Notes: generated by a model not told the origin, from the sequence alone. A stretch of 64,000 bases of DNA from Acinetobacter guerrae (GCF_009372255.1 NZ_LXGN01000060.1:35364-99363), one strand, 5' to 3'. Shown: positions 48,754 to 59,520, counted from the stretch's first letter. Translations and numbers: made by a program.

Positions 48754-49635
48754 ATGTTTAAAAAAAATGTAGGATATTTTCCAGTGATTCGACACTGGTG
48801 GCAGGATTTTATTTTATTGGCTGCAATTGCAATCGCAATCGTGCTACATATTTTCGTTTTGCTGATTCATTTTGCGATGCCAGCGCCATCGGATACAGCG
48901 ACCAAAGAAATTGCTGTGACCATTCGACCAAGCCCCGATAAAGTTGAGCATGCTGATTTTCTGGCGCAGTCAGATCAAAAGGGCTCTGGCAAATTCCATG
49001 ATTCTCACCGAATGTCGAGTGATATGCCTAAAGCCATGCCTGATCAGAGTTCAGGTGAGTCACCAACACAAACCCTTGACCATATTCAGCAACAACGTGA
49101 GCTAAAATTTGAAGAAAAAGTGCTGATGACTGTTTTGAGCTGGCAAAAACAAGCCGAAGAAAATCAACGGAAAAAAGCACAAGATGATTTACAAAGTCAG
49201 TTTCAGGCTAAAGCAGCAATGGTTGCTAGTATTGAAGCGCAATACTTACAACGTCAGCAAAACTTTAGTCGTCAGCAACGGATTAAAACAGTAGATGGTA
49301 TTCAAGCCAAGCAAGATGCATCAGCAGCCTATTTAAATAAATTTCGTGAAAAAGTAGAGTTGTATGGTAACCGTTATTATCCTGATGAAGCGAAACGTCA
49401 AAATTTAGCAGGTGAAGTTCGATTAATGGTCGTGCTAAATGCACAAGGAGGCATTCGTGCCATTCGTTTAATCGAGAGTTCTGGGCATCCGATGTTAGAT
49501 GAAGCTGCCAAATCATCGGTACGCCGTGGCGCACCTTTTGGTCGTTTTGATGCTTCAATGAAGGAGATTTCTGAACTGCGGATTATCCGAACATGGAAAT
49601 TTAACCCTGCACAGGCAGAGTTTGAGGTTCATTGA
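48754..49635 (+). CDS. TonB-family energy transducer
   Basis: This 293-residue protein has one N-terminal membrane helix (LLAAIAIAIVLHIFVLLIH). A Gln/Lys-rich coiled-coil periplasmic spacer follows (about 100-200). The C-terminal TonB domain has YYPDEAKRQNLAGEVRLMV and SGHPMLDEAAKSSVRRGAPF. The spacer is coiled-coil rather than the usual Pro-rich type. It is 176 bases upstream of a TonB-dependent receptor gene on the same strand. The ATG at 48754 is chosen since 48745 is a TTG. Confidence 0.85.
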   Translation: MFKKNVGYFPVIRHWWQDFILLAAIAIAIVLHIFVLLIHFAMPAPSDTATKEIAVTIRPSPDKVEHADFLAQSDQKGSGKFHDSHRMSSDMPKAMPDQSSGESPTQTLDHIQQQRELKFEEKVLMTVLSWQKQAEENQRKKAQDDLQSQFQAKAAMVASIEAQYLQRQQNFSRQQRIKTVDGIQAKQDASAAYLNKFREKVELYGNRYYPDEAKRQNLAGEVRLMVVLNAQGGIRAIRLIESSGHPMLDEAAKSSVRRGAPFGRFDASMKEISELRIIRTWKFNPAQAEFEVH

Positions 49636-49712
49636 TTTAAATAATTTCGATCAAAATTTTATATAAGCAAAATTTATAAGTTTAATTTGCAATTATTAAT
49701 TGTATTGATGTT

Positions 49713-49731
49713 AAAAATGATTATCATTTAA
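49713..49731 (+). promoter_or_regulatory. Fur box upstream of the siderophore receptor
   Basis: A perfect inverted repeat AAATGAT-T-ATCATTT lies at 49715-49729. It matches the core of the Fur consensus (ATGATAATCAT-like) and lies about 80 bases ahead of the receptor ATG. Iron-repressed expression is inferred. Confidence 0.8.
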
Positions 49732-49811
49732 TCTTATTTTAAGATAGGTATTTTTTTCCTTTTCCCTCATTGAGCTTTTTTAGCTTTCAAGTTTTATAAG
49801 GATTTTTTTAC

Positions 49812-51998
49812 ATGTGTTCTCATGTCGTTGGGGCTTTTAAAACACGTCCTCTTGTATTCGCAATGAGCATGATATCATCGTCATTGATCTATGCTGAAGA
49901 TATCAAAACTGATCAAGTGCAATTGGATAAAATTACCCTTCAGGCTGAGGATGCGACTGGTGTTACCGAGGGAAGTGAGAGCTATACAGCTAAAAGTACA
50001 AATACGTCAACTAAATTGAATTTATCTATTAGAGAGACTCCTCAAACAGTCAAAGTTTATACCCGTGAATATTTAGATGATCGTGGAATCGATTCCTTTC
50101 AACAACTACTCGATAATATTACAGGTGTTTCTACAACACGGACAGATGAGAGACAAAGAGCTTATGCTCGTGGATTCTAGCTAGATTATTATCTGATTGA
50201 TGGAATGCCAAGTACTTTGACTTTGGGTGATGGAGATCCTGATTTAAGTATTTTCGATCGAGTGGAAGTTGTAAAAGGTGCAAATGGTTTAATGACCGGC
50301 GCAGGGAATCCTGCAATCGGTCTGAATATGATTCGTAAGCATGCGAATGCGAAAGAACTTACAGCGGATGTGACTGCAACAGCAGGTTCTTGGAATACTT
50401 TTGAAAGTACAGCAGATATTTCTACATCACTGAATACGGATGGCTCATTAAGAGGAAGAGTGTTTTTAAAAAATTCCCATGAAGACTCATTTATGGATCA
50501 TTATGAGCGGGAACGCAGAATTGCGTATGGTGCTATCGATTATGATTTAACTGATAAAACAACATTATCATTTGCTGCTTCTTACCAAGAGCTTGAAAGA
50601 AATGGCGTGCGTTGGGGAGGAGTGCCAGCATTCTATACAGATGGATCAAGAACAAATTTTAGTCGTTCTTTAGCCGTTAGCTCAGATTGGACATTTTGGA
50701 ATGTCGATACAACTTCATTCTTTGCTGGTTTAAAGCAAAATTTATTTAATGATGTAAATTTAAATATTAATTACTCTTTCCGCCGTGACAAAGTAGATGA
50801 TTTAATTTTTTACACAGCTGGTGCTGTTGATAAAGCAACTAATACAATTGATATCTCCAATGCTTCTGTATATAGAAGTGCCGATACAACTGATGAAAAT
50901 AATGTAGATGTCTATATTTCTGCACCTTTTACTTTTGCAAATAGACAACACGAAATTGTACTTGGAGGGTCTTGGAATAAAAATGAAGTAAAGGAAAATA
51001 AATCTGGTGGAACTTTTGTCAGTAGTAATCCTGCGCTCACTAAACAAAATAATATTGCATTGTTAGGCACGGATGTACTTGATTTCAATAATATGAATAC
51101 TCATCTTATTGGAAGTTTAGCGATGAATCAGAATGGTGTTCTAAATTATACAGAGCAATCTTCCGCATACATTTCTGGAAAGTTCCATTTGTTAGATCCG
51201 CTACATGCGGTAGCTGGTGTAAGACTTTCAGACTGGAAATATGAATCTGAAAATGGTGTTGGTAATCGTAATTTTAATAATGAAGTTACACCATACTTTG
51301 GTTTAGTATATGATTTTGCTAAAGATTACTCTTGGTATGCAAGTTATACTAGTATCTTTAAACCTCAAAATAATAAAAAAGAAGATGGCAGTTATTTAGA
51401 TCCTAAAGTGGGTAAGAGCTATGAAACAGGAATAAAAGGTGAGTTCTTCGATCGTCGACTGAATGCGGCTTTATCGGTATTCCGCATTGAAATGGATAAT
51501 GTCGCAGAACTTCTACTTGATGAAAATGGTGGAAATGTGCATGTCCAAGGTTCAACTGATAATGCTTACTATGGTGTCGATGGTGTAGTTAGTAAGGGGG
51601 TCGAGCTGAATGTCGATGGAGAAATTAATCAGAATTGGGGTGTTAGTTTTGGTGTAGCAAATTTTGAAGCAAAAGATCAGGATGGTGAGAAAGTAAATAC
51701 CACCAATTCGCGTACAACAGCTGACCTTTTCTTGAAATATAAAAATGATTCATGGTTTGGGGGTGTTGGTCTAAATTATTACAGTCATATTTATACGGGT
51801 ACAGGTAGTAAACGTATTGATCGTGATGATTTATATTTAACAAGTGCAATGTTTGGATATAAATTTGATCATAATCTCAGCGCACAAATTAATGTGAACA
51901 ACATATTTGATAAAAAATATTACTCTGGGATTGGTGCAAACTCAATGGCTTGGGGTGATCCACGTAATGCAGTTTTAACATTAAAATATAGCTTCTAA
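49812..51998 (+). pseudogene. TonB-dependent siderophore receptor, interrupted by an in-frame amber codon
   Basis: The frame of 728 codons plus stop encodes a signal peptide (SMISSSLIYAEDI) and a TonB-box-like LDKITLQA. The plug domain (SIRETPQTVKVYTREYLDDR, LIDGMPST, FDRVEVVKGANGLMTGAGN) and a 22-strand-type barrel ending in the aromatic motif LTLKYSF follow. At codon 123 (50178-50180) a TAG interrupts the plug: ARGF-stop-LDYYLIDGMP. Family members commonly have Gln at this position, so one C-to-T change from CAG would explain it. The reading frame is intact on both sides with no other lesion, so the inactivation looks recent, or a sequencing error, or suppressed. The substrate is probably a ferric siderophore. 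Confidence 0.88.
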
Positions 51999-52008
51999 AT
52001 CATATCTA

Positions 52009-52039
52009 AAAATGACCACAGATGTGGTCATTTTATTTT
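52009..52039 (+). terminator. Intrinsic terminator after the receptor gene
   Basis: AAAATGACCACA (52009-52020) pairs perfectly with TGTGGTCATTTT (52023-52034), followed by ATTTT. It also lies 14 bases from the ybeY stop and may serve both strands. Confidence 0.9.
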
Positions 52040-52052
52040 CGGTATTTTTAAG

Positions 52053-52532
52053 CTACCGTTCCAAATACGGATTTTCTAATCCCAGTTTAGCTAAAATTTC
52101 AATTTCTAGCGCTTCCATTTCTTCTGCATCTTCCTCGCTGAGTTCATGATCATAACCGAGCAAATGCAAAGTACCATGAACCAGCATATGCATAAAATGC
52201 TCATGCGCTATTTTATGTTGTTCAATGGCTTCTTGTAGCACAACAGGAATACAAATCACCAAGTCGCCTAAAGGTTGAGCATCTAGTAAAGGCAAGACCT
52301 CTTCAGGGATATCACTCGGAAAAGACAACACATTGGTTGGTTTATCTTTGCCACGATATTCCAGATTCAAACGATGGCTTTCATCGTTGTCGACACAGGC
52401 AATCCCAATTTCACAATCATTTTCAATATCGATGTGACGTAAAGTGGTTTCAATGGCTTTTTTAAGTTGAACACGCTTCAAGACCAAATCAGGAGATTTA
52501 AATTCCTGTTGCAAGCTAAGATTAAGTTTCAA
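52053..52532 (-). CDS. ybeY: Endoribonuclease YbeY (16S rRNA 3' maturation)
   Basis: This 159-residue UPF0054 protein has the zinc motif [11 protein letters not shown] (His119, His123, His129). It acts in rRNA processing and ribosome quality control. The start is TTG at 52532 ([10 protein letters not shown]), with GAAGGA six bases upstream. The longer frame also begins with TTG and lacks a ribosome binding site. It belongs to the conserved miaB-phoH-ybeY cluster. Confidence 0.93.
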   Translation of the reverse strand: MKLNLSLQQEFKSPDLVLKRVQLKKAIETTLRHIDIENDCEIGIACVDNDESHRLNLEYRGKDKPTNVLSFPSDIPEEVLPLLDAQPLGDLVICIPVVLQEAIEQHKIAHEHFMHMLVHGTLHLLGYDHELSEEDAEEMEALEIEILAKLGLENPYLER

Positions 52533-52609
52533 ACCCGATCCTTCATAAAAATAGGGGATGCATGGCAATCCCCTGATTTTGTAAGTTTATAGACAACGCG
52601 ATGAATAGA

Positions 52610-53692
52610 TTAGACCTCTTGATGTTGGGCATCTGCCGCTGCATCATGCTCATTCATTAATGCTTCTTGCCGTGCCTTTCGTTCAGCACGTGCTTCGGCA
52701 CTTAAGCGATTTTGTTCAGAGTCCCAACCTTCATAGGCTTCAACAATTTTCTGAACCAGTTGATGACGAACCACATCACGAGAATGAAAACGGGTAATGT
52801 GAATTTCCTTAATTGGCTCTAAAACTCGTAAAGCATGAGCTAAACCAGATTGTTGTCCACGCGGTAAATCCACCTGAGTAATATCACCTGTGATCACGGC
52901 ACGTGAACCAAAACCTAAACGGGTCAAAAACATTTTCATCTGTTCAGGCGTAGTATTTTGTGCTTCATCAAGAATAACAAAAGAGTGGTTCAAAGTACGA
53001 CCACGCATATATGCAAGTGGTGCAACTTCAATCACCTGACGTTCAATCAGTTTTGCAACTTTTTCAAAGCCTAACATTTCATATAGAGCATCATAAAGTG
53101 GACGCAAATATGGGTCGATTTTCTGCGTTAAATCACCTGGCAAGAAACCTAGTTTTTCACCCGCCTCAACCGCAGGTCGTACCAGTAAAATCCGCTGAAT
53201 CTCGTTGCGTTCCAACATATCTACTGCTGCGGCAACCGCCAGATAAGTTTTACCTGTACCAGCAGGCCCTATTCCAAACGAGATATCACTTTGCAAAATA
53301 CGCTGCACATAGCGTTTTTGGTTAGTGCCACGTGGATTAATGCGACCTTTGGGGGTTTGTAGCCAGACATTATCTAAACCTGTATGTTCCTGTTCGGAAT
53401 CATCCATCAGTTCACGATCGGTCTGGCTGCCTTGAATCATTAAGTGCAGAATATCTGCACTAATCTGACTGGAAATTTCGGATTCATCATAAAGACGCTG
53501 GAGCAGAGACTCTGCTCTTTCGACTGCATCAATGTCACCATCGATGTAAAATGCGTCACCACGATGAGTTATTTGCACATCTAAACGCTGTTCAATCTGC
53601 TTCAAGTGACCGTTATATGCACCTAACATGCTTTTTAAACGGGTCATTGAAACGCCGGGAAAATTAACGGTACGTCGAATCGCTGCAGTCAA
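52610..53692 (-). CDS. phoH: PhoH-family ATPase (PhoL/YbeZ type)
   Basis: This 360-residue protein has a KH-like N-terminal region (about 15-70), then a P-loop ATPase with GIGPAGTGKTYLAVA (Walker A) and VILDEAQNTTPEQMKMF (Walker B). The arginine-containing RFHSRDVVRHQLV segment is near the end. It is thought to work with YbeY in RNA metabolism. The TTG at 53692 has AAGGA seven bases upstream; an alternative TTG at 53752 would overlap miaB and add 20 residues. The choice between them is not certain. Confidence 0.88.
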   Translation of the reverse strand: MTAAIRRTVNFPGVSMTRLKSMLGAYNGHLKQIEQRLDVQITHRGDAFYIDGDIDAVERAESLLQRLYDESEISSQISADILHLMIQGSQTDRELMDDSEQEHTGLDNVWLQTPKGRINPRGTNQKRYVQRILQSDISFGIGPAGTGKTYLAVAAAVDMLERNEIQRILLVRPAVEAGEKLGFLPGDLTQKIDPYLRPLYDALYEMLGFEKVAKLIERQVIEVAPLAYMRGRTLNHSFVILDEAQNTTPEQMKMFLTRLGFGSRAVITGDITQVDLPRGQQSGLAHALRVLEPIKEIHITRFHSRDVVRHQLVQKIVEAYEGWDSEQNRLSAEARAERKARQEALMNEHDAAADAQHQEV

Positions 53693-53732
53693 AGAGGAAT
53701 CCTTTTTGTCGCCTTGTTCTAATACCCTTACA

Positions 53733-55184
53733 TTACGCCACGTCAGGCTCAAGATTCAAGAGTTCACCATAAACTAAATTCAAAGTTTTTATCTCGGTCA
53801 CCTCAATCTCCGCGAAGCGTCCCACCCATGAAGCATCTCCGACAAATGTAACCAGTCGTGTATTGTCGGCTGTCCCGACCAAAAGATCTGGATTTTTCTC
53901 GGAAACGTTCTCAACCAATACGCGTTGGATTGTACCTAACATAGCATCAGTTTTACGAATACTAGATTGCTTGATCCAGTGTTGGACTTTGGCTAAACGT
54001 TCTTTTTTTACAGTTTCTGATGTTGTATCTTCCAGTTCTGCCGCAGGCGTACCGGGACGTTTTGAATAGACAAAACTATAAGAATGATCAAAATCTAAAT
54101 CTTTAATAAATTGATAGGTTTCTTCAAAATTCTCGTCTGTTTCCCCTGGGAATCCAATAATAAAATCACTGGATAAATGCATATCTGGGCGAATTTTACG
54201 CAACTTGGCAATCTTCTCGATATAGACATCGATGGTATGATTGCGTTTCATTGCTTGTAACACGGCATTAGAGCCACTTTGTACAGGCAAATGTAGATGC
54301 GATACCATTTGAGGTAAATCACGATAGCACTGAATCAAATCATCAGAAAATTCAAGTGGATGTGAGGTAGTGTAACGTAACCGCCCGATGCCCGGGATCT
54401 CTGAAACGAGTCGCAATAATTCTGGGAAAGTACAAATATTACCTTCGAAGGTTTCACCACGATAACCGTTGACGTTTTGACCTAATAATGAAATTTCGCG
54501 AACGCCTTTTTCAGCTAAACCTGCAATTTCAGCCAAAACATCATCCAATGGACGTGATACTTCTTCACCGCGTGTGTAAGGCACTACGCAGAATGAGCAG
54601 TATTTTGAACAACCTTCCATAATCGAAACAAATGCTTTAAAGCCTTCGACACGTGGTTCAGGTAAGAAATCAAATTTTTCAATATCTGGAAAAGAAATAT
54701 CAACCAGTTTGATTTTATCTTTTTTGGGTTTCTCAATCTGATCTTGATGTTGATCCAGCATTTGCGGTAAACGGTGCAGCGTTTGCGGGCCAAATACCAT
54801 ATCGACATAAGGTGCGCGTTTTTGAATGTTATCGCCTTCCTGAGACGCGACACAGCCCCCAACCCCAATAATCAGGTCGGGATTTTGTTCTTTTAGTTTG
54901 CGCCAGCGACCTAATTCACTAAATACTTTCTCTTGAGCCTTTTCACGAATAGAACATGTATTCATTAGCAGAATATCAGCTTCTTTCGGATCACTGGTCA
55001 AGATGTAGCCGTGAGAATCACCTAAAAGATCTGCCATACGATGACTGTCATACTCATTCATCTGACACCCTTGAGTTTCAATATACAATTTCTTGATTGA
55101 AACATCATGAGTGTGCGCTGGCTGGGTGACAGTGTTTTCTGAGGCAGCTTTGGCACCATTTGGAATGAAGGTTTGAACCGTCAT
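53733..55184 (-). CDS. miaB: tRNA-2-methylthio-N6-dimethylallyladenosine synthase
   Basis: This 483-residue radical SAM methylthiotransferase has an N-terminal UPF0004 domain with cluster ligands (Cys40 in [12 protein letters not shown], then [10 protein letters not shown] and GVGGCVAS). The radical SAM motif is CSKYCSFC, and a C-terminal TRAM domain is present (QRVLVENV...AEIEVTE). It modifies A37 of tRNAs reading UNN codons. The ATG at 55184 has AGGAG seven bases upstream; the longer frame is not used. Confidence 0.96.
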   Translation of the reverse strand: MTVQTFIPNGAKAASENTVTQPAHTHDVSIKKLYIETQGCQMNEYDSHRMADLLGDSHGYILTSDPKEADILLMNTCSIREKAQEKVFSELGRWRKLKEQNPDLIIGVGGCVASQEGDNIQKRAPYVDMVFGPQTLHRLPQMLDQHQDQIEKPKKDKIKLVDISFPDIEKFDFLPEPRVEGFKAFVSIMEGCSKYCSFCVVPYTRGEEVSRPLDDVLAEIAGLAEKGVREISLLGQNVNGYRGETFEGNICTFPELLRLVSEIPGIGRLRYTTSHPLEFSDDLIQCYRDLPQMVSHLHLPVQSGSNAVLQAMKRNHTIDVYIEKIAKLRKIRPDMHLSSDFIIGFPGETDENFEETYQFIKDLDFDHSYSFVYSKRPGTPAAELEDTTSETVKKERLAKVQHWIKQSSIRKTDAMLGTIQRVLVENVSEKNPDLLVGTADNTRLVTFVGDASWVGRFAEIEVTEIKTLNLVYGELLNLEPDVA

Positions 55185-55485
55185 GTAGGCTCCTAAACAA
55201 ATTATAACGATGTATTGGGATTCGACCCAATGAAAGCGCGCAATTGTAGCAGTATTTAGCTTAAAGATCGCAAAATAAATACAAGGCAAACTATATAGAA
55301 TATAAAATTACGACCAATGCTAATTAAAAACAAAAAAACCAGAGTGAATATTGTTGATTTTTCAATTAAAAAAATGTGAATATTACTGTTGGTGAATCAG
55401 CGGGTTACATAACACAACAGTAGTAAGCGTAAAGAATAATTACACTAGCAGGCCGCAAAGGTTGTTGGGGTTTAAAAAAGCATCT
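55185..55485. other. Divergent intergenic region between miaB and slt
   Basis: This AT-rich 301-base region has no gene. It holds a 9-base direct repeat GTGAATATT at 55344-55352 and 55376-55384 (32 bases apart). The repeat could be a regulator site near the slt promoter, but this is weak. No consensus promoter was assigned. Confidence 0.3.
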
Positions 55486-57471
55486 ATGGCATGGAAAAAA
55501 AAGAGTAAATTTTCAGTGGCAATTTTTTTAAAAAATAAATGGATCTATACCAGTGCTATAAGTATTTTGACATCACTTACGGGTTCTGTGGTTTTTGCTG
55601 CTGAAGAACAATTTAACGATGCATTACGTGCAGCCAATGCGGGTGATTTAACCACGTTAGATCAATACCAGTTTTCCATGCAAAATGATGTTTTAGGCTA
55701 TTATCCAGAATACTGGAAGCTTAATAACGACTTGGGTTTGCAGCCTTCCGCCTCCATTATCAATTTTGCCAGACGTTACCCCAACTCTGCGATGGCTGAA
55801 AAACTATCGGCTGATTATGTCGAAGAAAAAGTCAAGCAAGGGGATTTAGCTGGTGCACAGCCTCTACTGCCTTATGTCACCAACCCAGACCGTGCCGAAA
55901 GCTGTGCTGTCGCACAAGTTCGCGCAAGTTCGGGTGATCCGCTTGTTTTTGCCGAATATAAAGATGTCTGGCTCACCACTAATACGCAGCCAGACTCATG
56001 TAATGGACTGGGACGCATGATGCAATCTAGTCCATTAATGTCTGCGCAAGATAAACAACAACGCCTTTGGGGACAGTTGCGAGCAGGGCAGTCTGGGCTC
56101 GCTTTATCTACCGCACAAACTTTAGGCATTAGTCTGTCACTGGCACAGTTGAATCAGATTCAGTCCAATCCGTTGAACTATTTATGGTCTGCCCCTAAAG
56201 CTTCACAGGCGGATTATGCTTATTTGATCTTTGCTTTAGGTCGTTTGGCAGATAGTGATTTAACCTCTGCTTTGTCCAATGTAAAGCGTGTAGCTGAAGG
56301 CACGCCGTCTGATGTTCAAAAATATTTATATCGTACGGTTGGGTATATCGGCGGTACCACAGTGATGAAAAATAACTTTAATCGCGAAGTTTTAAATAGC
56401 TTTGATTTAAGTTATGGCTATCCTTTAAGTCCAGAAGAGGCAGAAGTCTACGCTCGTCAAGCCGTTCGATTTGGTTCGTGGGAAAGCGTGATTCGTGCCA
56501 TCGATGGCATGTCGGTGAGTCAAAAGCAGGAAGATCGATGGCAATATTGGTTAGCACGTGCTTTAGAACAACGTACTGATCGTCAGGCGAAACAGCAGGC
56601 TCAGCAGATTTATCAAAAACTGGCCCGATCTGGTGATGACTATCATAATCTACTAGCCCGTGATCATTTGGGGCAAAAATACAATGATATTCCTGCATAT
56701 ACACAAGCCACCAATAATGATTTACAACGATTAAGTCAAGATATTCATTTTCGACGTGCTTTTACTTTGCGCAATGTCAATGCACCTGATAATTACGTTA
56801 ATCGTGAATGGAACTGGGCAGTACGGCAAGCGTATTTGAAACAGGATGATGGATTATTGCTAGCTGCTGCACAACGTGCAAATGAGATGGGCTGGTATGA
56901 TCGTGCAATTTATGCAGCGGATCGTACTGTCAATAAACATAATTATTCCTATCGTTATGTGATGCCCCATAAAGTTACGGTCGTGAATCATAGTCAAAAT
57001 GCAGGAATTGATCCTGCGTGGGCTTATGGGTTGATGCGTCAGGAAAGTCGCTTTGTAACCTCTGCACGTTCGCATGTTGGAGCTGGTGGGCTCATGCAAA
57101 TTATGCCAGATACAGCAAAACTTGTAGCCAGACAAATGGGGGAAACCTATAACCCTGCTGCACTGAGTGATATGAATACCAATGTGCGTTATGGGACATT
57201 TTATTTGTCCATGATTCAAGGGCAGTTAAGCAGTAATCCAGTACTGGCAACCGCAGGTTATAACGCAGGGCCAAACCGTGCGCGTCGTTGGCAGCCAGAT
57301 TTTCAGCCATTGGCAGCAGATCAATATACAGAAAGTATTCCGTTACTTGAGACTCGGGATTATGTTAAAAATGTGATGACCAATGCTGCTCACTATGGTG
57401 TTCTATTGGGGCGGGGACCTCAATCAATTGAGCAACGAATGCTTCCGATTCCTGTTCGCAGTACACCTTAA
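55486..57471 (+). CDS. slt: Soluble lytic murein transglycosylase
   Basis: This 661-residue periplasmic enzyme of the Slt70 type cleaves peptidoglycan to anhydro-muropeptides. It has an N-terminal signal segment (YTSAISILTSLTGSVVFAA) and a long helical U-shaped domain (about 40-470). The C-terminal catalytic SLT domain has the Glu in GLMRQESRF, plus GAGGLMQIMP and AGYNAGPNRARRW. The ATG at 55486 is chosen; upstream TTGs at 55462 and 55465 lie on the AGG itself. The ribosome binding site is poor. Confidence 0.92.
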   Translation: MAWKKKSKFSVAIFLKNKWIYTSAISILTSLTGSVVFAAEEQFNDALRAANAGDLTTLDQYQFSMQNDVLGYYPEYWKLNNDLGLQPSASIINFARRYPNSAMAEKLSADYVEEKVKQGDLAGAQPLLPYVTNPDRAESCAVAQVRASSGDPLVFAEYKDVWLTTNTQPDSCNGLGRMMQSSPLMSAQDKQQRLWGQLRAGQSGLALSTAQTLGISLSLAQLNQIQSNPLNYLWSAPKASQADYAYLIFALGRLADSDLTSALSNVKRVAEGTPSDVQKYLYRTVGYIGGTTVMKNNFNREVLNSFDLSYGYPLSPEEAEVYARQAVRFGSWESVIRAIDGMSVSQKQEDRWQYWLARALEQRTDRQAKQQAQQIYQKLARSGDDYHNLLARDHLGQKYNDIPAYTQATNNDLQRLSQDIHFRRAFTLRNVNAPDNYVNREWNWAVRQAYLKQDDGLLLAAAQRANEMGWYDRAIYAADRTVNKHNYSYRYVMPHKVTVVNHSQNAGIDPAWAYGLMRQESRFVTSARSHVGAGGLMQIMPDTAKLVARQMGETYNPAALSDMNTNVRYGTFYLSMIQGQLSSNPVLATAGYNAGPNRARRWQPDFQPLAADQYTESIPLLETRDYVKNVMTNAAHYGVLLGRGPQSIEQRMLPIPVRSTP

Positions 57472-57515
57472 AATAAGAGTTGGCTTTTTATGATAACGGT
57501 TAAGTTTTTAGTTCG

Positions 57516-58178
57516 ATGAAGAAGAAAAATTTTAGAGACCATTATTTTTCATGGTTGACGGGATGTGTGCTATGGGTAAATTTTTATTTATTTGCTCCAA
57601 ACTTACATGCCGAAGCACCACGCTTACAAGGTTATGTCATGCAAGTCCAGATGACACCTGCGGTGTGTGCACTGGACTCTGCTCGGCAAAAACAGCGTAA
57701 GTGTTTGGAGGGGTATTCTTTAACCATTACAGGATTACTGCCCGAAACCACACATCCAAGTTGTGAGACCACATCTCCTCCGACTTTGTCACCTTTACAA
57801 GCTAAAGTTGTGGCACGCGTCATGCCTGATGAAAATGCTCGTGCACAATTGTGGCGTAGTATAGGCGGTTGTATTCCCATGTCTGCTAGTCAGTATTTTC
57901 GCATGATTATTAATTATGCAGAACGCTTAAAAATTCCAGCTGACCTTACCAGTGGAGTAAATAAAGAAATTCAGAAAAATAACCTACAACAGCAATTTAT
58001 CCGTCTTAATCCAACTTTACCTGCCAACGGCATTCGTTTTAGTTGCCAAGCCTCACGTTCAGAGCTAATTCTGACTGAAGTTCAGGTCTGTTATCAGGTC
58101 AATGGAACATATAAACAGTGCTCCAGCCATGTAGTTTCCAATTGTCCAAATGAGTTCACAATTAAAGGTAGTTACTAA
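57516..58178 (+). CDS. RNase T2-fold secreted protein, catalytic histidines not conserved
   Basis: This 220-residue protein has a signal peptide (LTGCVLWVNFYLFAPNLHA) and eight or more cysteines, consistent with disulfides in the periplasm. The order of elements follows RNase T2/RNase I. The first catalytic motif (xHGLWP) appears as ITGLLPE, and the second (HEWxKHG) as WRSIGGCIPMSASQYF, so both active-site histidines are missing. From memory, a T2-family protein has been linked to surface colonisation in A. baumannii. A binding rather than nuclease role is inferred. It lies 44 bases after slt, possibly cotranscribed. Confidence 0.65.
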   Translation: MKKKNFRDHYFSWLTGCVLWVNFYLFAPNLHAEAPRLQGYVMQVQMTPAVCALDSARQKQRKCLEGYSLTITGLLPETTHPSCETTSPPTLSPLQAKVVARVMPDENARAQLWRSIGGCIPMSASQYFRMIINYAERLKIPADLTSGVNKEIQKNNLQQQFIRLNPTLPANGIRFSCQASRSELILTEVQVCYQVNGTYKQCSSHVVSNCPNEFTIKGSY

Positions 58179-58347
58179 TCACTTGGTCGCAGTTGATTTG
58201 TATTTTCTATCAGACTTTTGTTGAAATTCATTCTCTTTTAAATGCATCTGTTGCTGGTTTGGAGTACAATCTTTGCCGTTTATGATTATTAGATTAAATG
58301 GCGTGGCTGTTTAATCATCTTAACGATCCTCAATTGGAGATAATTAC

Positions 58348-59334
58348 ATGAAGCAACCCGTTCGTGTTGCCGTTACTGGCGCTGCAGGTCAAATTGGTTA
58401 TAGCTTGTTATTCCGTATCGCAAGCGGTGAGATGTTAGGCAAAGATCAACCAGTGATTTTGCAATTGCTTGAAATCCCAGTTGAGAAAGCTCAACAAGCG
58501 CTTAAAGGCGTAATGATGGAACTTGACGACTGTGCTTTCCCATTGTTGGCTGGCATGATCGGTACTGATGATCCTAAAGTTGCATTTAAAGATGCAGACT
58601 ATGCATTGTTAGTCGGTTCTCGTCCACGTGGTCCTGGTATGGAGCGTGCTGACTTGTTGAAAGTAAACGGTGAAATCTTCATTGGTCAAGGTCAAGCACT
58701 TAATGAAGTGGCGAGCCGTGACGTAAAAGTTTTGGTTGTCGGTAACCCTGCAAATACCAATGCTTACATCGCGATGAAATCTGCTCCGGATCTTCCAGCG
58801 AAAAACTTTACTGCAATGTTGCGTCTTGACCACAACCGTGCTTTGACTCAAATTGCGCAAAAAGCAGGCGTTGCTGTAGCTGACATTAAAAACCTTACAG
58901 TTTGGGGTAACCATTCTCCAACCATGTATGCGGACTACCGTTTTGCAACTGCAAATGGCGTAAACTTAAAAGACAAAATCAATGATGCTGACTGGAATGC
59001 TAAAGTATTCCTTCCAACTGTTGGTAAACGTGGCGCTGCGATCATCGAAGCGCGTGGTTTGTCTTCTGCTGCTTCTGCTGCAAATGCTGCAATCGACCAT
59101 ATGCGTGATTGGGCTTTGGGTACAAATGGCGAATGGGTGACTATGGGTATTCCTTCTGACGGTTCTTATGGTATCCCAGAAGGCGTGATGTATGGTGTGC
59201 CTGTGACTTGTGAAAATGGCGAATACAAACGTGTTGAAGGTCTTGAAATTGACGAATTCAGCCGTGAGCGTATGGACAAAACACTTCAAGAACTTGAAGA
59301 AGAACGTGCTGCAATTGCAGACATGTTGAAATAA
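58348..59334 (+). CDS. mdh: Malate dehydrogenase
   Basis: This 328-residue NAD-dependent TCA-cycle enzyme is of the cytosolic-type MDH group (TIGR01759-like). It has the NAD-binding [16 protein letters not shown], substrate arginines in [16 protein letters not shown] and MLRLDHNRA, and catalytic His in [11 protein letters not shown]. Codon use is strongly biased, as in highly expressed genes. GGAG precedes the ATG. Confidence 0.97.
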   Translation: MKQPVRVAVTGAAGQIGYSLLFRIASGEMLGKDQPVILQLLEIPVEKAQQALKGVMMELDDCAFPLLAGMIGTDDPKVAFKDADYALLVGSRPRGPGMERADLLKVNGEIFIGQGQALNEVASRDVKVLVVGNPANTNAYIAMKSAPDLPAKNFTAMLRLDHNRALTQIAQKAGVAVADIKNLTVWGNHSPTMYADYRFATANGVNLKDKINDADWNAKVFLPTVGKRGAAIIEARGLSSAASAANAAIDHMRDWALGTNGEWVTMGIPSDGSYGIPEGVMYGVPVTCENGEYKRVEGLEIDEFSRERMDKTLQELEEERAAIADMLK

Positions 59335-59355
59335 TTAAAACCGATTTTTAGTCGT

Positions 59356-59387
59356 AAAAAGGCACTTCTTCATGGAGTGCTTTTTTT
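59356..59387 (+). terminator. Intrinsic terminator after mdh
   Basis: GCACT (59362-59366) pairs with AGTGC (59376-59380). Flanking A and T runs extend the stem around a bulged G, with seven T following. Confidence 0.85.
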
Positions 59388-59520
59388 ATTGGCAGATTCA
59401 CTACAGCATGATGATTTAAAAAAAATAACAAGAAAATTAAGTAGATTCAGATGACAAAACTCTGCATTGTGGTTAACGTGAAGATTAACTTAGGTCAATG
59501 TTGATTGATGGAGAATAACA

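Noticed and set aside
50205..51998. Receptor barrel as an independent gene starting after the amber codon
   Set aside because: It would lack signal peptide, TonB box and part of the plug, and no Shine-Dalgarno precedes the ATG; it is the remainder of the broken receptor.
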